Assembly: GCA_945952065.1 (NCBI GenBank) | Contig: CAMFGY010000033.1 | Coordinates: 1-55,204 of the forward strand | Reading direction: 5' to 3' | Length of the DNA: 55,204 nt | DNA from: an uncultured Burkholderiales bacterium | GTDB lineage: Bacteria > Pseudomonadota > Gammaproteobacteria > Burkholderiales > Burkholderiaceae_C | Shown here: one piece after another, positions 8,390 through 16,167 of the stretch | How the letters are laid out: every line of letters begins with the position of its first letter | How positions within the stretch are numbered: the stretch's first letter is position 1 | The notes under the pieces: model-generated | What the model was told of the DNA's origin: nothing | Databases searched by the model: none | The model's input: the letters and a program-made list of their open reading frames with translations, nothing else | Position numbers and translations under genes: made by a program

Positions 8390-8620
8390 AACCAGTTCTC
8401 CCAGCCCGATCGCTCCATGGCTTGAGGCCAGCAAAGCGGCCAGGGATTCGGGGGATGGGCTCCACCAGCCCTTGCTGGCCAGAGTGGCCGAGGTCAGCCC
8501 GCCCACGCGCAGCGGCGGGTCTGGCAGGGCCAGGATCGGGCTGTAGCGCACGCACAGGCCGCTGTCGTGGGTGGCGGTGCAGCCGGGCGCATCGAGCGCC
8601 GATGCGCTGTGTCGAATTTG
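8390..8620 (-). pseudogene. Possible coding remnant between repA and the iterons
   Basis: The minus strand carries an open reading with protein-like composition (CTATHDSGLCVRYSPILALP, then GWWSPSPESLAALLASSHG) that has no good start and runs into iteron sequence. It could be the tail of a degraded gene downstream of repA. I do not recognise it and it may be a chance reading. Confidence 0.2.
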
Positions 8621-8643
8621 AACCTATGCAAGCGCCGCAACGC

Positions 8644-9714
8644 TCACGCCGGCTGACTTTTCCACGGCCTCGCGCCGGCGGCGCCGTCCTGCTGCTTGGA
8701 TTCCGGCCGCAGTTTCATCTGCAGGATCCACTGCAACCACTCCAGCTTGTTGGCGCGCGCCGCCTCTTTCCGCAGGAACTCGTGATCCTTGGTCAGGAAG
8801 TAGACGATGTTCGGCTTCACCGACTCATCGAGGGCGATGTGGTATTCGGGCAGCTCGTCGGCCGCCACCATGCGCTTGATGTCCTGCTTGAACTTCCGAG
8901 CCGTTTGCGCGCTGCCAGTCTTTTCCTGCATTCCGTCGATCGAAATGGCCCACCAGGCATTCTGCTTGCCGCAGTGCTTCCGTGCCACTTCATAGGCCCG
9001 CCGCTCCAGGGCCTGCGACAGCCTGAAATATCCCTCGTGCAGCGTCAGCACCTCGAATTTGACGGCCGCTCGATACAACCAGTCGCTGATGGTCACCTCC
9101 AGCTCCAGCGCGCCCTTCCCGCTCTTGGTCGCGCTCGTCACCTCGTAGCTTTCGATCAGCCCGAATCCCTTCGTCCGCTCTTCCTCGGTGGTCTTGATGT
9201 TTGTCTCGATCGTGGTCCCGCGCAGTCGTCGGCACATGTCCACCACGCGGTCGTAGGACGCCCCGCCGGTACTGCGGCTGGTGGCCTTCAGAAAATGGGT
9301 GACGTCAATCTTGATCCGTTTTGACACCTTGCGGCCCGTGTCCGCCGCCCGAACCAGCTCACTCACCACGTAGATCAGCAGGTCCTTGTCGAAAATCGTC
9401 GGCGCACCAGCTGCAGATGGGATCACCTTCAGCACGTTCCCCGCACGGCTGTACGTCCGGATCTCCTTGAAGGGCGTCTTGCTCAGCGCGAAAACGGGGT
9501 GCTCCATGCTGGACATATCGTCTTTCACAGGCCAATTGGCGGTTGACGAGACGATGACGAACAGGTCGTCTTGTTGCGGCTCTTCGTCTTGCCGCGGCTG
9601 GTCCTTCAGAAGCTCGTCCAGCGGCACAACGCCGGTACCAGGCCCCACCGGCGGAGCTGGCTTCCTTTGGCCGCGTGATTGAGGCTTTTTCCCGCCGCTG
9701 GTAGACTCGGCCAT
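8644..9714 (-). CDS. repA: Replication initiator protein RepA (RPA family)
   Basis: Initiates plasmid replication by binding the iterons at 8074-8387. The 356-residue product has a charged, proline-rich N-terminus (about 1-50), then the core typical of RPA-type plasmid initiators (DLFVIVSSTANWPVKDD, HPVFALSK, KDLLIYVVSELV) and winged-helix regions (RSTGGASYDRVVDMCRRL). AAAGGA just upstream of the ATG serves as Shine-Dalgarno. It is the last gene of the leftward control operon and reads toward its own origin. The N-terminal 50 residues look disordered. Confidence 0.88.
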   Translation of the reverse strand: MAESTSGGKKPQSRGQRKPAPPVGPGTGVVPLDELLKDQPRQDEEPQQDDLFVIVSSTANWPVKDDMSSMEHPVFALSKTPFKEIRTYSRAGNVLKVIPSAAGAPTIFDKDLLIYVVSELVRAADTGRKVSKRIKIDVTHFLKATSRSTGGASYDRVVDMCRRLRGTTIETNIKTTEEERTKGFGLIESYEVTSATKSGKGALELEVTISDWLYRAAVKFEVLTLHEGYFRLSQALERRAYEVARKHCGKQNAWWAISIDGMQEKTGSAQTARKFKQDIKRMVAADELPEYHIALDESVKPNIVYFLTKDHEFLRKEAARANKLEWLQWILQMKLRPESKQQDGAAGARPWKSQPA

Positions 9715-9757
9715 ATCAGTTGTTCCTTTGCTCGGACGATTGATGGTCCCTGTGAAG

Positions 9758-9779
9758 CGCCCGGCCTGCTCGCCGGGCG
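9758..9779. terminator. GC-rich hairpin in the repA leader
   Basis: CGCCCGGC/GCCGGGCG with a six-base loop, flanked on the plus-strand side by TTTCCTTTTCT. A T-run follows only in the plus direction, so it would best stop transcription coming from the repA side. In the leftward operon it lies between the XRE gene and repA and could lower repA expression. Confidence 0.5.
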
Positions 9780-9789
9780 TTTCCTTTTC

Positions 9790-10086
9790 TCAGGGGTTGC
9801 GTTCGCTCACCTGGACCTGGCCAACGCCTGCCTCTGACGGCCGCACGCTGATTTCCACGTCGTAGCCCAACCTGGTCAGGCACTCCATCAGCTTGACTTC
9901 GGAAATGCGTCTGTAGTCCCCCCGCAGCATCCCTGACACCTTGGCCTGACTCACCCCCATCAGCTCTCCGGCCGCGCCTTGGGTAAGTTTCAGCCTGCGA
10001 ATGGCGTCCCCAATCCGCGCGGCCAGCTGGGACTTCATCCGCTGGCCAGCCAGAGCCTCTTCGGCCGTCACCGTGTCGATTGTCAT
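9790..10086 (-). CDS. XRE-family (HigA-like) transcriptional regulator
   Basis: A 98-residue helix-turn-helix protein. The QGAAGELMGVSQAKVSGMLRG segment (about residues 36-56) is a clear XRE/HTH_37 recognition unit, and the C-terminus (ECLTRLGYDVEISV) matches HigA-type antitoxins. No toxin partner adjoins it; its neighbours are KorA and RepA, so it more likely acts as a dedicated rep-operon regulator. The 47-base gap upstream of its start carries overlapping inverted repeats, consistent with self-repression. Confidence 0.8.
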   Translation of the reverse strand: MTIDTVTAEEALAGQRMKSQLAARIGDAIRRLKLTQGAAGELMGVSQAKVSGMLRGDYRRISEVKLMECLTRLGYDVEISVRPSEAGVGQVQVSERNP

Positions 10087-10117
10087 GCGGGCAATATACC
10101 CGAATTGGTATCGGGCT
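10087..10117. promoter_or_regulatory. Inverted repeats upstream of the XRE gene
   Basis: CGGGCAATATACCCG overlaps CCCGAATTGGTATCGGG, giving two interlocked inverted repeats just ahead of the ATG at 10086; the reverse strand contains TATATT, a possible -10. A self-binding site of the XRE protein and an internal promoter for XRE-repA are inferred. Confidence 0.5.
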
Positions 10118-10133
10118 CAGCGCGAGGCGCTAT

Positions 10134-10532
10134 TCAGTCGCTCGACGACTCTGCCTGGTCGGCGGCCAGACTGCGGCTCGCCCGATCGAGCGCCCGCAAA
10201 AGCGGTCCCAGCACCAGATCCTCCGCCATCGGGTCATGAGACGCTTGCAATTCCTTCATCAGCGGCCCCAGGCGCCGAGAAAGAGCGTCGGGCATGGTGA
10301 TGGTCACCTCGACCCATCCAGGCCCTTCAGCGGCCCTTTCATGCTCCCTGCGGATCACCCGCACCGCGTTGTCTACTCGCTGCTTGGACGTTCCGAACTC
10401 TTTGGCGGCCGCAGACTGACCCAAACCATCGACCAGGACCCGGCGTGCCATCGCGCGGGCTTCCGCCCCCAGATCCGTGTTCCGTGCCAGCTTGTCGAAT
10501 TCAACGGCACTCGTCCTCAGCAGCTTCATCAT
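10134..10532 (-). CDS. korA: KorA/TrfB-type transcriptional repressor
   Basis: The core ARRVLVDGLGQSAAAKEFG followed by TSKQRVDNAVRVIRREHE aligns by eye with KorA/TrfB of IncP plasmids (RGVLVDG, then QATFATSLGLTRGAVSQAV). That is the helix-turn-helix that binds the KorA operator. A linker and a GWVEVTITMP segment follow, also as in KorA, then a longer C-terminal extension of about 50 residues rich in leucine. The start at 10532 (MMKLL) is preferred; a TTG at 10580 is an alternative. Place and order (ParA, KorB, KorA) match the IncP/IncU central control operon. Confidence 0.75.
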   Translation of the reverse strand: MMKLLRTSAVEFDKLARNTDLGAEARAMARRVLVDGLGQSAAAKEFGTSKQRVDNAVRVIRREHERAAEGPGWVEVTITMPDALSRRLGPLMKELQASHDPMAEDLVLGPLLRALDRASRSLAADQAESSSD

Positions 10533-10590
10533 CACCAATCGAAATTTGTCGCGCTCGCCGCCCTGCCGGCGGACCGGCAAGGCACGTCGT

Positions 10591-11781
10591 TCAGAAGGTC
10601 CAATTCTCCGGCATCGGCGTCAACATGACGCGGCCAGCCTTTTCGTCGCCCTCAATCACAGGATGGCGCTTCTCCCAGTGATTTTTTGCTCCGCCTTCCT
10701 TTTCCAGCTCCAGCGCCAGGCGCTTCAAATAGGCCTGGGAGCGCGAAGACCCCAAGACTTCCAGCATTGGCGCAATGATGTCCAGGAAACCGTTCCACAT
10801 CATCCACTCGCCTTCGCTCGGCTCAATTCCGACCTGGGCCATGCGCAGCTGGATCCCGGCCATCTGCGTGCCGTTCGTTTCACCCCACGTCACCAGCTCC
10901 TCCCGCAGCCCTTTCAAGGCCGCCGATGCCCGCACCGGGCTGACCGGCTTGTTCTGCTGGCCAGCGCCTTTCTTCGGGGACTGGGTAGTGGCGGCGCCCT
11001 CGGTTGCTGCTGCAGCCTCTTCTGCCGGCTCCGCATTCACGGCCGCAGCTGCCTTGCTCCCCTTTGCCTCCGCCTTCTTGGCCGCCGAGGCTTGTTTGGC
11101 CAGATCTGCCGCGTTGCGCTTCCACTCCTTGAGGGCCGATACCTTGTTGCGCACCTCCGCTCTCGACAGCACGTCGTTCGCCCGCAACCGGTCGGCGAAC
11201 GCATTGAATTCGCGTTGATTCAATTTGAGGATCTGGTTCATCGACCCCAGCACTTCGAGATCGCTGCACAGGCCTGCCCGCATCAACTCAACCACCGGCG
11301 CCCCGTATTCCCCGACCGTCTGCCGCTTGCTGATCCAGCCTTCGCTGCGGTTCCAGATCCTGCACGCCCCCTGGAAGCCGTACTTTTCGATGTCTTCAAT
11401 CACGCCCATCGCTTCGTCGTAGGCCGTCAGGTCCTCGCGATCGTTGTTTTCCGATACCTGAATCCGGCGCAGATGTTCGGGGTCAGTGTTCGTCTCAAAC
11501 TGGACCTTTGCCGTCGCGACGCCCAGCTCCGTCAATGCCCGGATGCGCCTCTCGCCAGCGATCAGCAGATACCTGCCGTCCGGCTTCTCGATCACCGTGA
11601 CCGCATTTTTCTGGCCGATGTCCTGCAGTGACCGCTTCAGGTCGCTGAGGTCCCCCAACTGCGTCCGAACCTGTTTCTCGATGTCGATCAAACCGATGTC
11701 AACAACAGCTTCCGTCCTGCCTGTTGCAGTGTTGACAATGCCGGTCCACTCGGTCAATTTCATGGCTGGTTTCTTTGACAT
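10591..11781 (-). CDS. korB: KorB-type ParB partition protein and global repressor
   Basis: 396 residues. The ParB N-terminal domain is marked by the box II motif GERRIRAL (about 76-83) and QVSENNDREDLTAYDEA (about 108-124). A helix-turn-helix follows (about 135-165: RIWNRSEGWISKRQTVGEY), then an Ala/Lys-rich linker (about 230-290) and a C-terminal domain. It should load at TTTCGCGCGCGAAA sites, work with the ParA next door in segregation, and repress promoters carrying those sites. The start lies 7 bases after the parA stop. Site specificity is inferred from the dispersed palindromes. Confidence 0.88.
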   Translation of the reverse strand: MSKKPAMKLTEWTGIVNTATGRTEAVVDIGLIDIEKQVRTQLGDLSDLKRSLQDIGQKNAVTVIEKPDGRYLLIAGERRIRALTELGVATAKVQFETNTDPEHLRRIQVSENNDREDLTAYDEAMGVIEDIEKYGFQGACRIWNRSEGWISKRQTVGEYGAPVVELMRAGLCSDLEVLGSMNQILKLNQREFNAFADRLRANDVLSRAEVRNKVSALKEWKRNAADLAKQASAAKKAEAKGSKAAAAVNAEPAEEAAAATEGAATTQSPKKGAGQQNKPVSPVRASAALKGLREELVTWGETNGTQMAGIQLRMAQVGIEPSEGEWMMWNGFLDIIAPMLEVLGSSRSQAYLKRLALELEKEGGAKNHWEKRHPVIEGDEKAGRVMLTPMPENWTF

Positions 11782-11788
11782 TTTTTCC

Positions 11789-12583
11789 TCACAATCCCAT
11801 ACGCTTGTAGATGAAGCTGCAGACCGTCTTCATTTCCTTTGCCGCCACATTGCGGCTTTCACCGCGTTCTGTCCGCCAGACAGGCCTGTCCTTGGCCACA
11901 TCGATCGCTGCTCGCTCGTACAGCACAACAGGCATGACCCCGGCGCCCCAGTGCGCCCGCATGTCCCCCAGCACATCCCGGTGATACGCCCGGCCCTTGC
12001 TGACCTGGTTGGGCAGGACCCCAAGGGGTGCCAGTTTCGGGTTGATCCCAGTTTCATCGCGCACGCGGACCACGTTGGAGAAAAAGCCAGCCAGGCCGGC
12101 GATCGCGTCTCGATCCGGCTTGCATGGCGAGACAGCAAAGTCGCCCACTGACAGCGCCACGACCAGCAAGTTGCTCACTGCCGGCCCGGTGTCCACCACG
12201 CACACGTCATAGCTCGAACTCAGACCCGCGAATCGCTTCTGGCCAGCTGCAATGACCTGCTCCAGGTTGCGCCGCTCCACCTCGACGATCCCCGAGTCGG
12301 CCTCCACATAGTCCAGCCGCTCAGCGCATGGCACCGGCCGCGTGCCATCGTCCTTGCCAAACAGCCTGCTCGCAACCAACACTTCCTTCGGGTTCTTGGC
12401 CTGCTCAGCCGCAAACCCGTTCTCGTCGGCGATCGCTTTGAACGTTGTGCTGAAATTACCTTGGACGTCCATGTCAACCGCCAGCACCCGAAGTCCTTGC
12501 TCTGCCCCATAGAACGCCAGGTGTCTTGCCACAGTCGTCTTGCCGACGCCGCCCTTTTGGTTCGCAACCACAATGGTTTTCAT
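11789..12583 (-). CDS. parA: ParA/IncC-type partition ATPase
   Basis: A 264-residue Walker-type ATPase that positions plasmid copies together with the ParB partner. The deviant Walker A box KGGVGKTT is at about residues 11-18, the A' region is VLAVDMDVQGNFS, and Walker B is YDVCVVDTGP. The start at 12583 places the P-loop near the N-terminus as in ParA Ib/IncC short forms; there is no N-terminal DNA-binding extension, so operon control is left to KorA and KorB. It lies immediately upstream of korB. Confidence 0.93.
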   Translation of the reverse strand: MKTIVVANQKGGVGKTTVARHLAFYGAEQGLRVLAVDMDVQGNFSTTFKAIADENGFAAEQAKNPKEVLVASRLFGKDDGTRPVPCAERLDYVEADSGIVEVERRNLEQVIAAGQKRFAGLSSSYDVCVVDTGPAVSNLLVVALSVGDFAVSPCKPDRDAIAGLAGFFSNVVRVRDETGINPKLAPLGVLPNQVSKGRAYHRDVLGDMRAHWGAGVMPVVLYERAAIDVAKDRPVWRTERGESRNVAAKEMKTVCSFIYKRMGL

Positions 12584-12599
12584 TTCTGTTTCCCTGCTT

Positions 12600-13025
12600 T
12601 CACGCGGCTGTATTGATGGGCGCGTCCACAGCACGAAAGCCGCCGCCCAGGTTGAGGATCACGGCGAGGCAGTTCAGCGCATAGGCGTTGAGCTGGGCCA
12701 CGCGCGGATTCACGCTGTTTCGGGAACAGTACAGAACCTCGTACCGCCACTGGTCTTCGATTGCAAGCAGTTCCGCGGTTTCCGCTGCAACATCCACCTT
12801 GAAAGACATCCACGGCGACGGCGCAGGGCGCCCGTCGAGCATCGAATCGTGCGCAATCTCCAACTCGCAGCTGCGCCCCACAACCCCACTGACCACCGCG
12901 TAGCACGCGATGTCACCGGCAATCCTGGGCGGTGCGTAGAACGTTGCACCTTCCAGCGGCGCCTTGATGGCGGGAATCAGGTCGGCGAGCCGATCGAAAA
13001 GCCGCCGTTGCACGGAACCTCGCAT
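12600..13025 (-). CDS. Hypothetical control-operon protein
   Basis: A 141-residue soluble protein, family not recognised. It ends with a helix-rich segment (ARVAQLNAYALN-like, then LAVILNLGGG). The ATG at 13025 has a good AGGAG sequence upstream, and the gap to the preceding gene holds a TTTCGCGCGCGAAA site. It is the second gene of the control operon, directly ahead of parA, where IncP-type plasmids keep small regulatory genes. Confidence 0.6.
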   Translation of the reverse strand: MRGSVQRRLFDRLADLIPAIKAPLEGATFYAPPRIAGDIACYAVVSGVVGRSCELEIAHDSMLDGRPAPSPWMSFKVDVAAETAELLAIEDQWRYEVLYCSRNSVNPRVAQLNAYALNCLAVILNLGGGFRAVDAPINTAA

Positions 13026-13061
13026 GTGTACTCTCCTGTTTGCTCATTGATGGTCTGCTAC

Positions 13062-13075
13062 TTTCGCGCGCGAAA
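13062..13075. promoter_or_regulatory. KorB-type operator palindrome, copy 2
   Basis: A perfect TTTCGCGCGCGAAA in the 53-base gap before the 141-residue gene. It lies within the control operon rather than at its main promoter, so it may act as a roadblock or as a centromere-like loading site next to parA-korB. Confidence 0.75.
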
Positions 13076-13078
13076 GTC

Positions 13079-13357
13079 CTATTCCTTCGGTCCCCCGCTG
13101 AAGCCAGCGCAAGACCGGATCGTGCTCGGATGGAATTGGAAAGGCCACGCCGAATCTGCACCCTCAACCCCATGAACCTCGAAGGGCTGGAAGACAGTCC
13201 GCGTAGCGCTGAACCGATAGAACGCCTCCATCACCACCGTCGAATCCACATCCTTCAACTTGCACTCCACAAGGCCCTGCTCGGCCAGTTGGGGTTCAAG
13301 TTTCGGACGCCGCCGTGCACATCCATCGCACAGACCATTGGATACAACGATGCTCAT
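13079..13357 (-). CDS. Small cysteine-containing protein, first gene of the control operon
   Basis: A 92-residue protein of unknown function with CDGC near the N-terminus and further single cysteines. The start at 13357 is chosen because GGGGG lies about six bases upstream; an ATG at 13369 is possible. It is the first gene after the strong leftward promoter at 13394-13422, and the following genes (parA, korB, korA, repA) appear to share that transcript. Confidence 0.55.
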   Translation of the reverse strand: MSIVVSNGLCDGCARRRPKLEPQLAEQGLVECKLKDVDSTVVMEAFYRFSATRTVFQPFEVHGVEGADSAWPFQFHPSTIRSCAGFSGGPKE

Positions 13358-13393
13358 GAAAACCCCCATTCACATTCGATCTACCGAACCCCA

Positions 13394-13429
13394 AAGATAG
13401 CACATTAGGTATTGACCGTCAATAGCTAA
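13394..13429 (-). promoter_or_regulatory. Main promoter of the central control operon with palindromic operator
   Basis: On the minus strand, TTGACG (13417-13422) and TATCTT (13394-13399) are separated by exactly 17 bases, a near-consensus sigma-70 promoter. A 25-bp palindrome with one mismatched pair (13405-13429, arms reading TTAG.TATTGAC and GTCAATA.CTAA) covers the -35 box, a natural repressor site. The TAGCTAA element recalls the KorA operator of IncP plasmids, so the KorA-like protein is the leading candidate to bind here. A KorB-type site follows just upstream at 13450. Confidence 0.75.
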
Positions 13430-13449
13430 CACATCATTTTGGCGCTTAC

Positions 13450-13463
13450 TTTCGCGCGCGAAA
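13450..13463. promoter_or_regulatory. KorB-type operator palindrome, copy 3
   Basis: A perfect TTTCGCGCGCGAAA centred about 70 bases upstream of the predicted transcription start of the control operon, beyond the -35 palindrome. KorA-plus-KorB double control of this promoter would parallel IncP plasmids. Confidence 0.78.
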
Positions 13464-13471
13464 CCACCGTG

Positions 13472-13852
13472 TCAAAGCTTCGCGGCAATGACCACAATTG
13501 CTGCAAGCGGTACCGCCAGCGTTCCCGACATCAGCAGGACAAACACGACTGACAGGTACATCCTTCTTGCCCAGCGCGCCTTCGGCGCCGGCCACATCCC
13601 TACCGGCATCCGCTCGATGATCACTGATACCTGGATGAGGACCATCACAAACATGCCCAGGACCCCCGTCATCGCCAAGGTAAACACGCTGTACCAAAGC
13701 ATCTTGTAGACACCTACAGCGCCGCTAGTCGGCAACGACAACATCCCCAGACCCAGAAGACCGCAAACGCTGCCGTTCTTCACGCAGTCCATGAAGTCTT
13801 TGAACGTGGAAGACTCACTCGCCGAACCCAACACCCAATCCCTGAATTTCAT
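13472..13852 (-). CDS. Small inner-membrane protein
   Basis: 126 residues with three hydrophobic segments (about 32-50, 55-80 and 105-124) and a short cytoplasmic start (MKFRDWVLG). The family is not recognised. It stands alone between two intergenic regions: upstream lies a 186-base gap and downstream the control-operon promoter. It could be a plasmid maintenance or entry-exclusion membrane protein, but nothing specific is visible. Confidence 0.6.
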   Translation of the reverse strand: MKFRDWVLGSASESSTFKDFMDCVKNGSVCGLLGLGMLSLPTSGAVGVYKMLWYSVFTLAMTGVLGMFVMVLIQVSVIIERMPVGMWPAPKARWARRMYLSVVFVLLMSGTLAVPLAAIVVIAAKL

Positions 13853-14038
13853 TCTTCCCCCCGGCATACATCGTTAGAAAAAAGCAAGCCCGAACTTTCG
13901 CGCCGAACGCACCAAAATCCGTGCACCCAAAGAAAAGCGCCCCTGGCAATGAAGCACAAGGGCGCAAAGGGAGGGCTTAATCAACACGGAGCATTCAATG
14001 ATTTGAATTCACCGTGAATGCATTCTATCGCCACGCCA
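13853..14038. other. Intergenic region with a decayed palindrome, hairpin and ATTCAC motif
   Basis: Holds a decayed operator-like sequence (CTTTCGCGCCGAA at 13895-13907), a GCGCCC/GGGCGC stem with a 17-base loop around 13937-13965, and the motif ATTCACCGTGAATGCA at 14007-14022. The same motif (14 of 16 bases) overlaps the transfer-operon promoter at 45606-45621. No gene is seen. Confidence 0.45.
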
Positions 14039-14788
14039 TCATTGGCGCACGTCTGCAACCGCGCCCATCGCACCCGTCGCCGCAATCGGCAGTCCCGTGG
14101 ACAACCTCAACTGCACAGCGCACCTCTCAAGCATCAGCTTAGGCGCCAGCTCTTCTTCAACCATCGACGCCGACGCCCTCACACAGACCACCGAATCTCC
14201 CTCCCGCCTGGTGACCATCAACGCCGCGCGCTGCGCATACTTCCACCCGTCGCACTTCGCCAGGCACTTCCCATCCGGGTCGCCTGTCGTTGCCTGGTTC
14301 ATCGAATCTCTGGCCCCCGTTCGATCCCCCAGGTTCGAGATGATCGTTCCGATCAAGGCCGCTACCGGGTTCGCTGACACGACCGCAGAAGCTCCGCGCC
14401 CGGTTCGCGTCGTGAAGCTCTCTGGCCTTTCCAAGTACACACCCGCACTTATCTTTGCGCTCCGGCCAGTGGCGGGGCGCACAGCCTCATACCCGCCTTC
14501 AACCAGGTACACCACAGCTGCCGCAGCTTTTGACCCTGCCACCCGATGCCCAGCCCGATTCAATCGCTCCCTGATAACGGCCGCGGCCGCCTCGCTGTCC
14601 GCGTATTCCACCCAGACATCCCGCCCCATGTCACCGTGCACAGAAATCGCTCCTGCGCCCTCTACCTCGATGACCATTCCTGGCCCATCGCTTCCATACG
14701 ACGCTGGAAGCATGGCCATGCCAAGCGACCCATGGACACCCGCAAGCGCTAGGCGTCGAACGAATACGCGCCTGCCGATGTTGCTCAT
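14039..14788 (-). CDS. Exported hypothetical protein with RR-type signal
   Basis: 249 residues. The start MSNIGRRVFVRRLALAG looks like a twin-arginine or RR-containing signal peptide, followed by an exported domain with alanine-rich helices and four cysteines in the second half (including CLAKCDGW). The function is not recognised. The ATG overlaps the stop of the OmpA-like gene upstream, so both and probably the HU gene form one transcript. A cell-envelope role beside an OmpA-like protein is plausible. Confidence 0.55.
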   Translation of the reverse strand: MSNIGRRVFVRRLALAGVHGSLGMAMLPASYGSDGPGMVIEVEGAGAISVHGDMGRDVWVEYADSEAAAAVIRERLNRAGHRVAGSKAAAAVVYLVEGGYEAVRPATGRSAKISAGVYLERPESFTTRTGRGASAVVSANPVAALIGTIISNLGDRTGARDSMNQATTGDPDGKCLAKCDGWKYAQRAALMVTRREGDSVVCVRASASMVEEELAPKLMLERCAVQLRLSTGLPIAATGAMGAVADVRQ

Positions 14789-15759
14789 CGGATAGCCACC
14801 GCCTGGCCAACCTCAACCGTCGCGCTTCGGTTTGCAGCGCGCCCGGCTTCGGTGTCGTTCGGAGCCACGTAGCAGCTGCCGCAAGATGTGACGCGAATTC
14901 TGCTGGCCTCGATCCCCAACGCCACCAGCTCGTCCCGTACACGGCTGGCCCGCTGCAGCGCAAGCACATTGTTCAGCGTGACGTCGCCTGTTGAATCTGC
15001 CGTCCCCCGCACCGTCACGGTCTGTGCAGACTTGCCCACGTCGTGCACCCAGCTGGTCAAAGCTTGCCGCGAATCCCGCCCAACAGAACTGCGCCCGTGG
15101 CCAAAGTACACCGTCCGCGATCCTTTGGCGCCCGGTCGGAGTTCCTTCACGTCATGCAGTGCCGCCGGCGTTGGAGTAGGGGAGGGTGCAACCACAGCAG
15201 ACCACCGTGGCGCTTTAGGTATCGCTGCAACCAGATCGGCTGCAGGCACTCGGACAAGTCGTCGCCCCTGCACGCTCTGGTCCGCGTCTGTGGAACCGAT
15301 CCCAACAACACTGGTTTTGACTGTGGGCTGAGTGCAGGTTGTAACGCACGTCGCGAAAGCCATGCCCCCGGCCCCATCGCTCACCTGTTGCACACTCGGA
15401 AGGACCGAAACTTCGACAACGACCATCGGAGCCGTTGCGGCCGGCATCGACATGCAACCCGCGGTGATCATCGCAGCGGCTGCAACCGCCCCCAGCGCAA
15501 AGCCGCCCGTGTTCGTTGCCGCTTTCCCCCGCTTTGCCGCTTTCTCACTGAGGCTGAGAACAACACTGCTCCCGTCTTTCACGGTCTTGATGGAGCCCTC
15601 GGCTATCTCTGCCCGCACGGCGCGCGCCAGAATGACATGCGTGTCCACCGTTGCCGCACGGCCATCGATGGCTTTTTCAATCAGGGGCCCCATGCCACGA
15701 ACCGGCCCGCCCGACAGTGCTTTCAGCACCGCAGCTCTTGCGTTGGTTTTGCGTCCCAT
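14785..15759 (-). CDS. OmpA-like peptidoglycan-binding protein with cytoplasmic N-domain
   Basis: 324 residues. The first about 75 look cytoplasmic and basic (NARAAVLKALSGGPVRGMG, helical), then one hydrophobic segment ends in an AGC sequence (about residue 100). After a proline-rich linker comes an OmpA_C domain: VYFGHGRSSVGRDSRQALT, VTVRGTADSTGD, and ALQRASRVRDELVALGI with AANRSATVEV. Such domains bind peptidoglycan. Cytoplasmic, membrane and wall-binding parts in one chain are unusual. The start at 15759 is chosen for its GAGG site; it follows HU directly. Confidence 0.75.
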   Translation of the reverse strand: MGRKTNARAAVLKALSGGPVRGMGPLIEKAIDGRAATVDTHVILARAVRAEIAEGSIKTVKDGSSVVLSLSEKAAKRGKAATNTGGFALGAVAAAAMITAGCMSMPAATAPMVVVEVSVLPSVQQVSDGAGGMAFATCVTTCTQPTVKTSVVGIGSTDADQSVQGRRLVRVPAADLVAAIPKAPRWSAVVAPSPTPTPAALHDVKELRPGAKGSRTVYFGHGRSSVGRDSRQALTSWVHDVGKSAQTVTVRGTADSTGDVTLNNVLALQRASRVRDELVALGIEASRIRVTSCGSCYVAPNDTEAGRAANRSATVEVGQAVAIR

Positions 15760-15767
15760 GGCTTCCC

Positions 15768-16067
15768 TCATTTCATTTCAGCTTCCCGAACCGCGTCCTT
15801 GAACCCGGCACCAGGCGTAAAGCGCGGCCGCTTCGTCGCCGGCAGCACGATCGTTTCGCCGCTGTTCGGGTTTCGTCCCTTCCGCTGCGACACATCGGTC
15901 CGCTCGAACTTCCCAAACCCAGTCAGCTTCACGCCCCCGCCCGCAGCGACTGTCTCTTGCACCTGGCGCATGAAACTGTCCATCACTCGGTTGATGACCG
16001 CTTTGGACTCTTCCGTATCGGCAGAAATTGCCTCGATCAACTCGCTCCGGTTCAAGGTTTTGCTCAT
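15768..16067 (-). CDS. HU/IHF-family DNA-bending protein
   Basis: A 99-residue histone-like protein. The start MSKTLNRSELIEAIS, the beta-arm region GFGKFERTDVSQRKGRNPNSG and the tail ATKRPRFTPGAGFKDAV are classic HU/IHF features, including the proline-tipped arm that inserts into the minor groove. A plasmid copy may supply DNA bending at the iterons, the partition complex or oriT. GGAGTGAAG precedes the ATG. A TTTCGCGCGCGAAA site lies 72 bases upstream, so KorB control is likely. Confidence 0.93.
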   Translation of the reverse strand: MSKTLNRSELIEAISADTEESKAVINRVMDSFMRQVQETVAAGGGVKLTGFGKFERTDVSQRKGRNPNSGETIVLPATKRPRFTPGAGFKDAVREAEMK

Positions 16068-16138
16068 CTTCACTCCACGTTTGAATTGTTCTAACTCCAG
16101 CCTCATCACACCCCGGAAGGGCAGGGCGGTGGCTCCAC

Positions 16139-16152
16139 TTTCGCGCGCGAAA
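16139..16152. promoter_or_regulatory. KorB-type operator palindrome, copy 4
   Basis: A perfect TTTCGCGCGCGAAA (18-bp palindrome with flanks) in the 100-base gap between the zeta-toxin stop and the HU start, in the promoter position of the HU operon. Confidence 0.75.
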
Positions 16153-16167
16153 GTTCACTGTTGGCTC

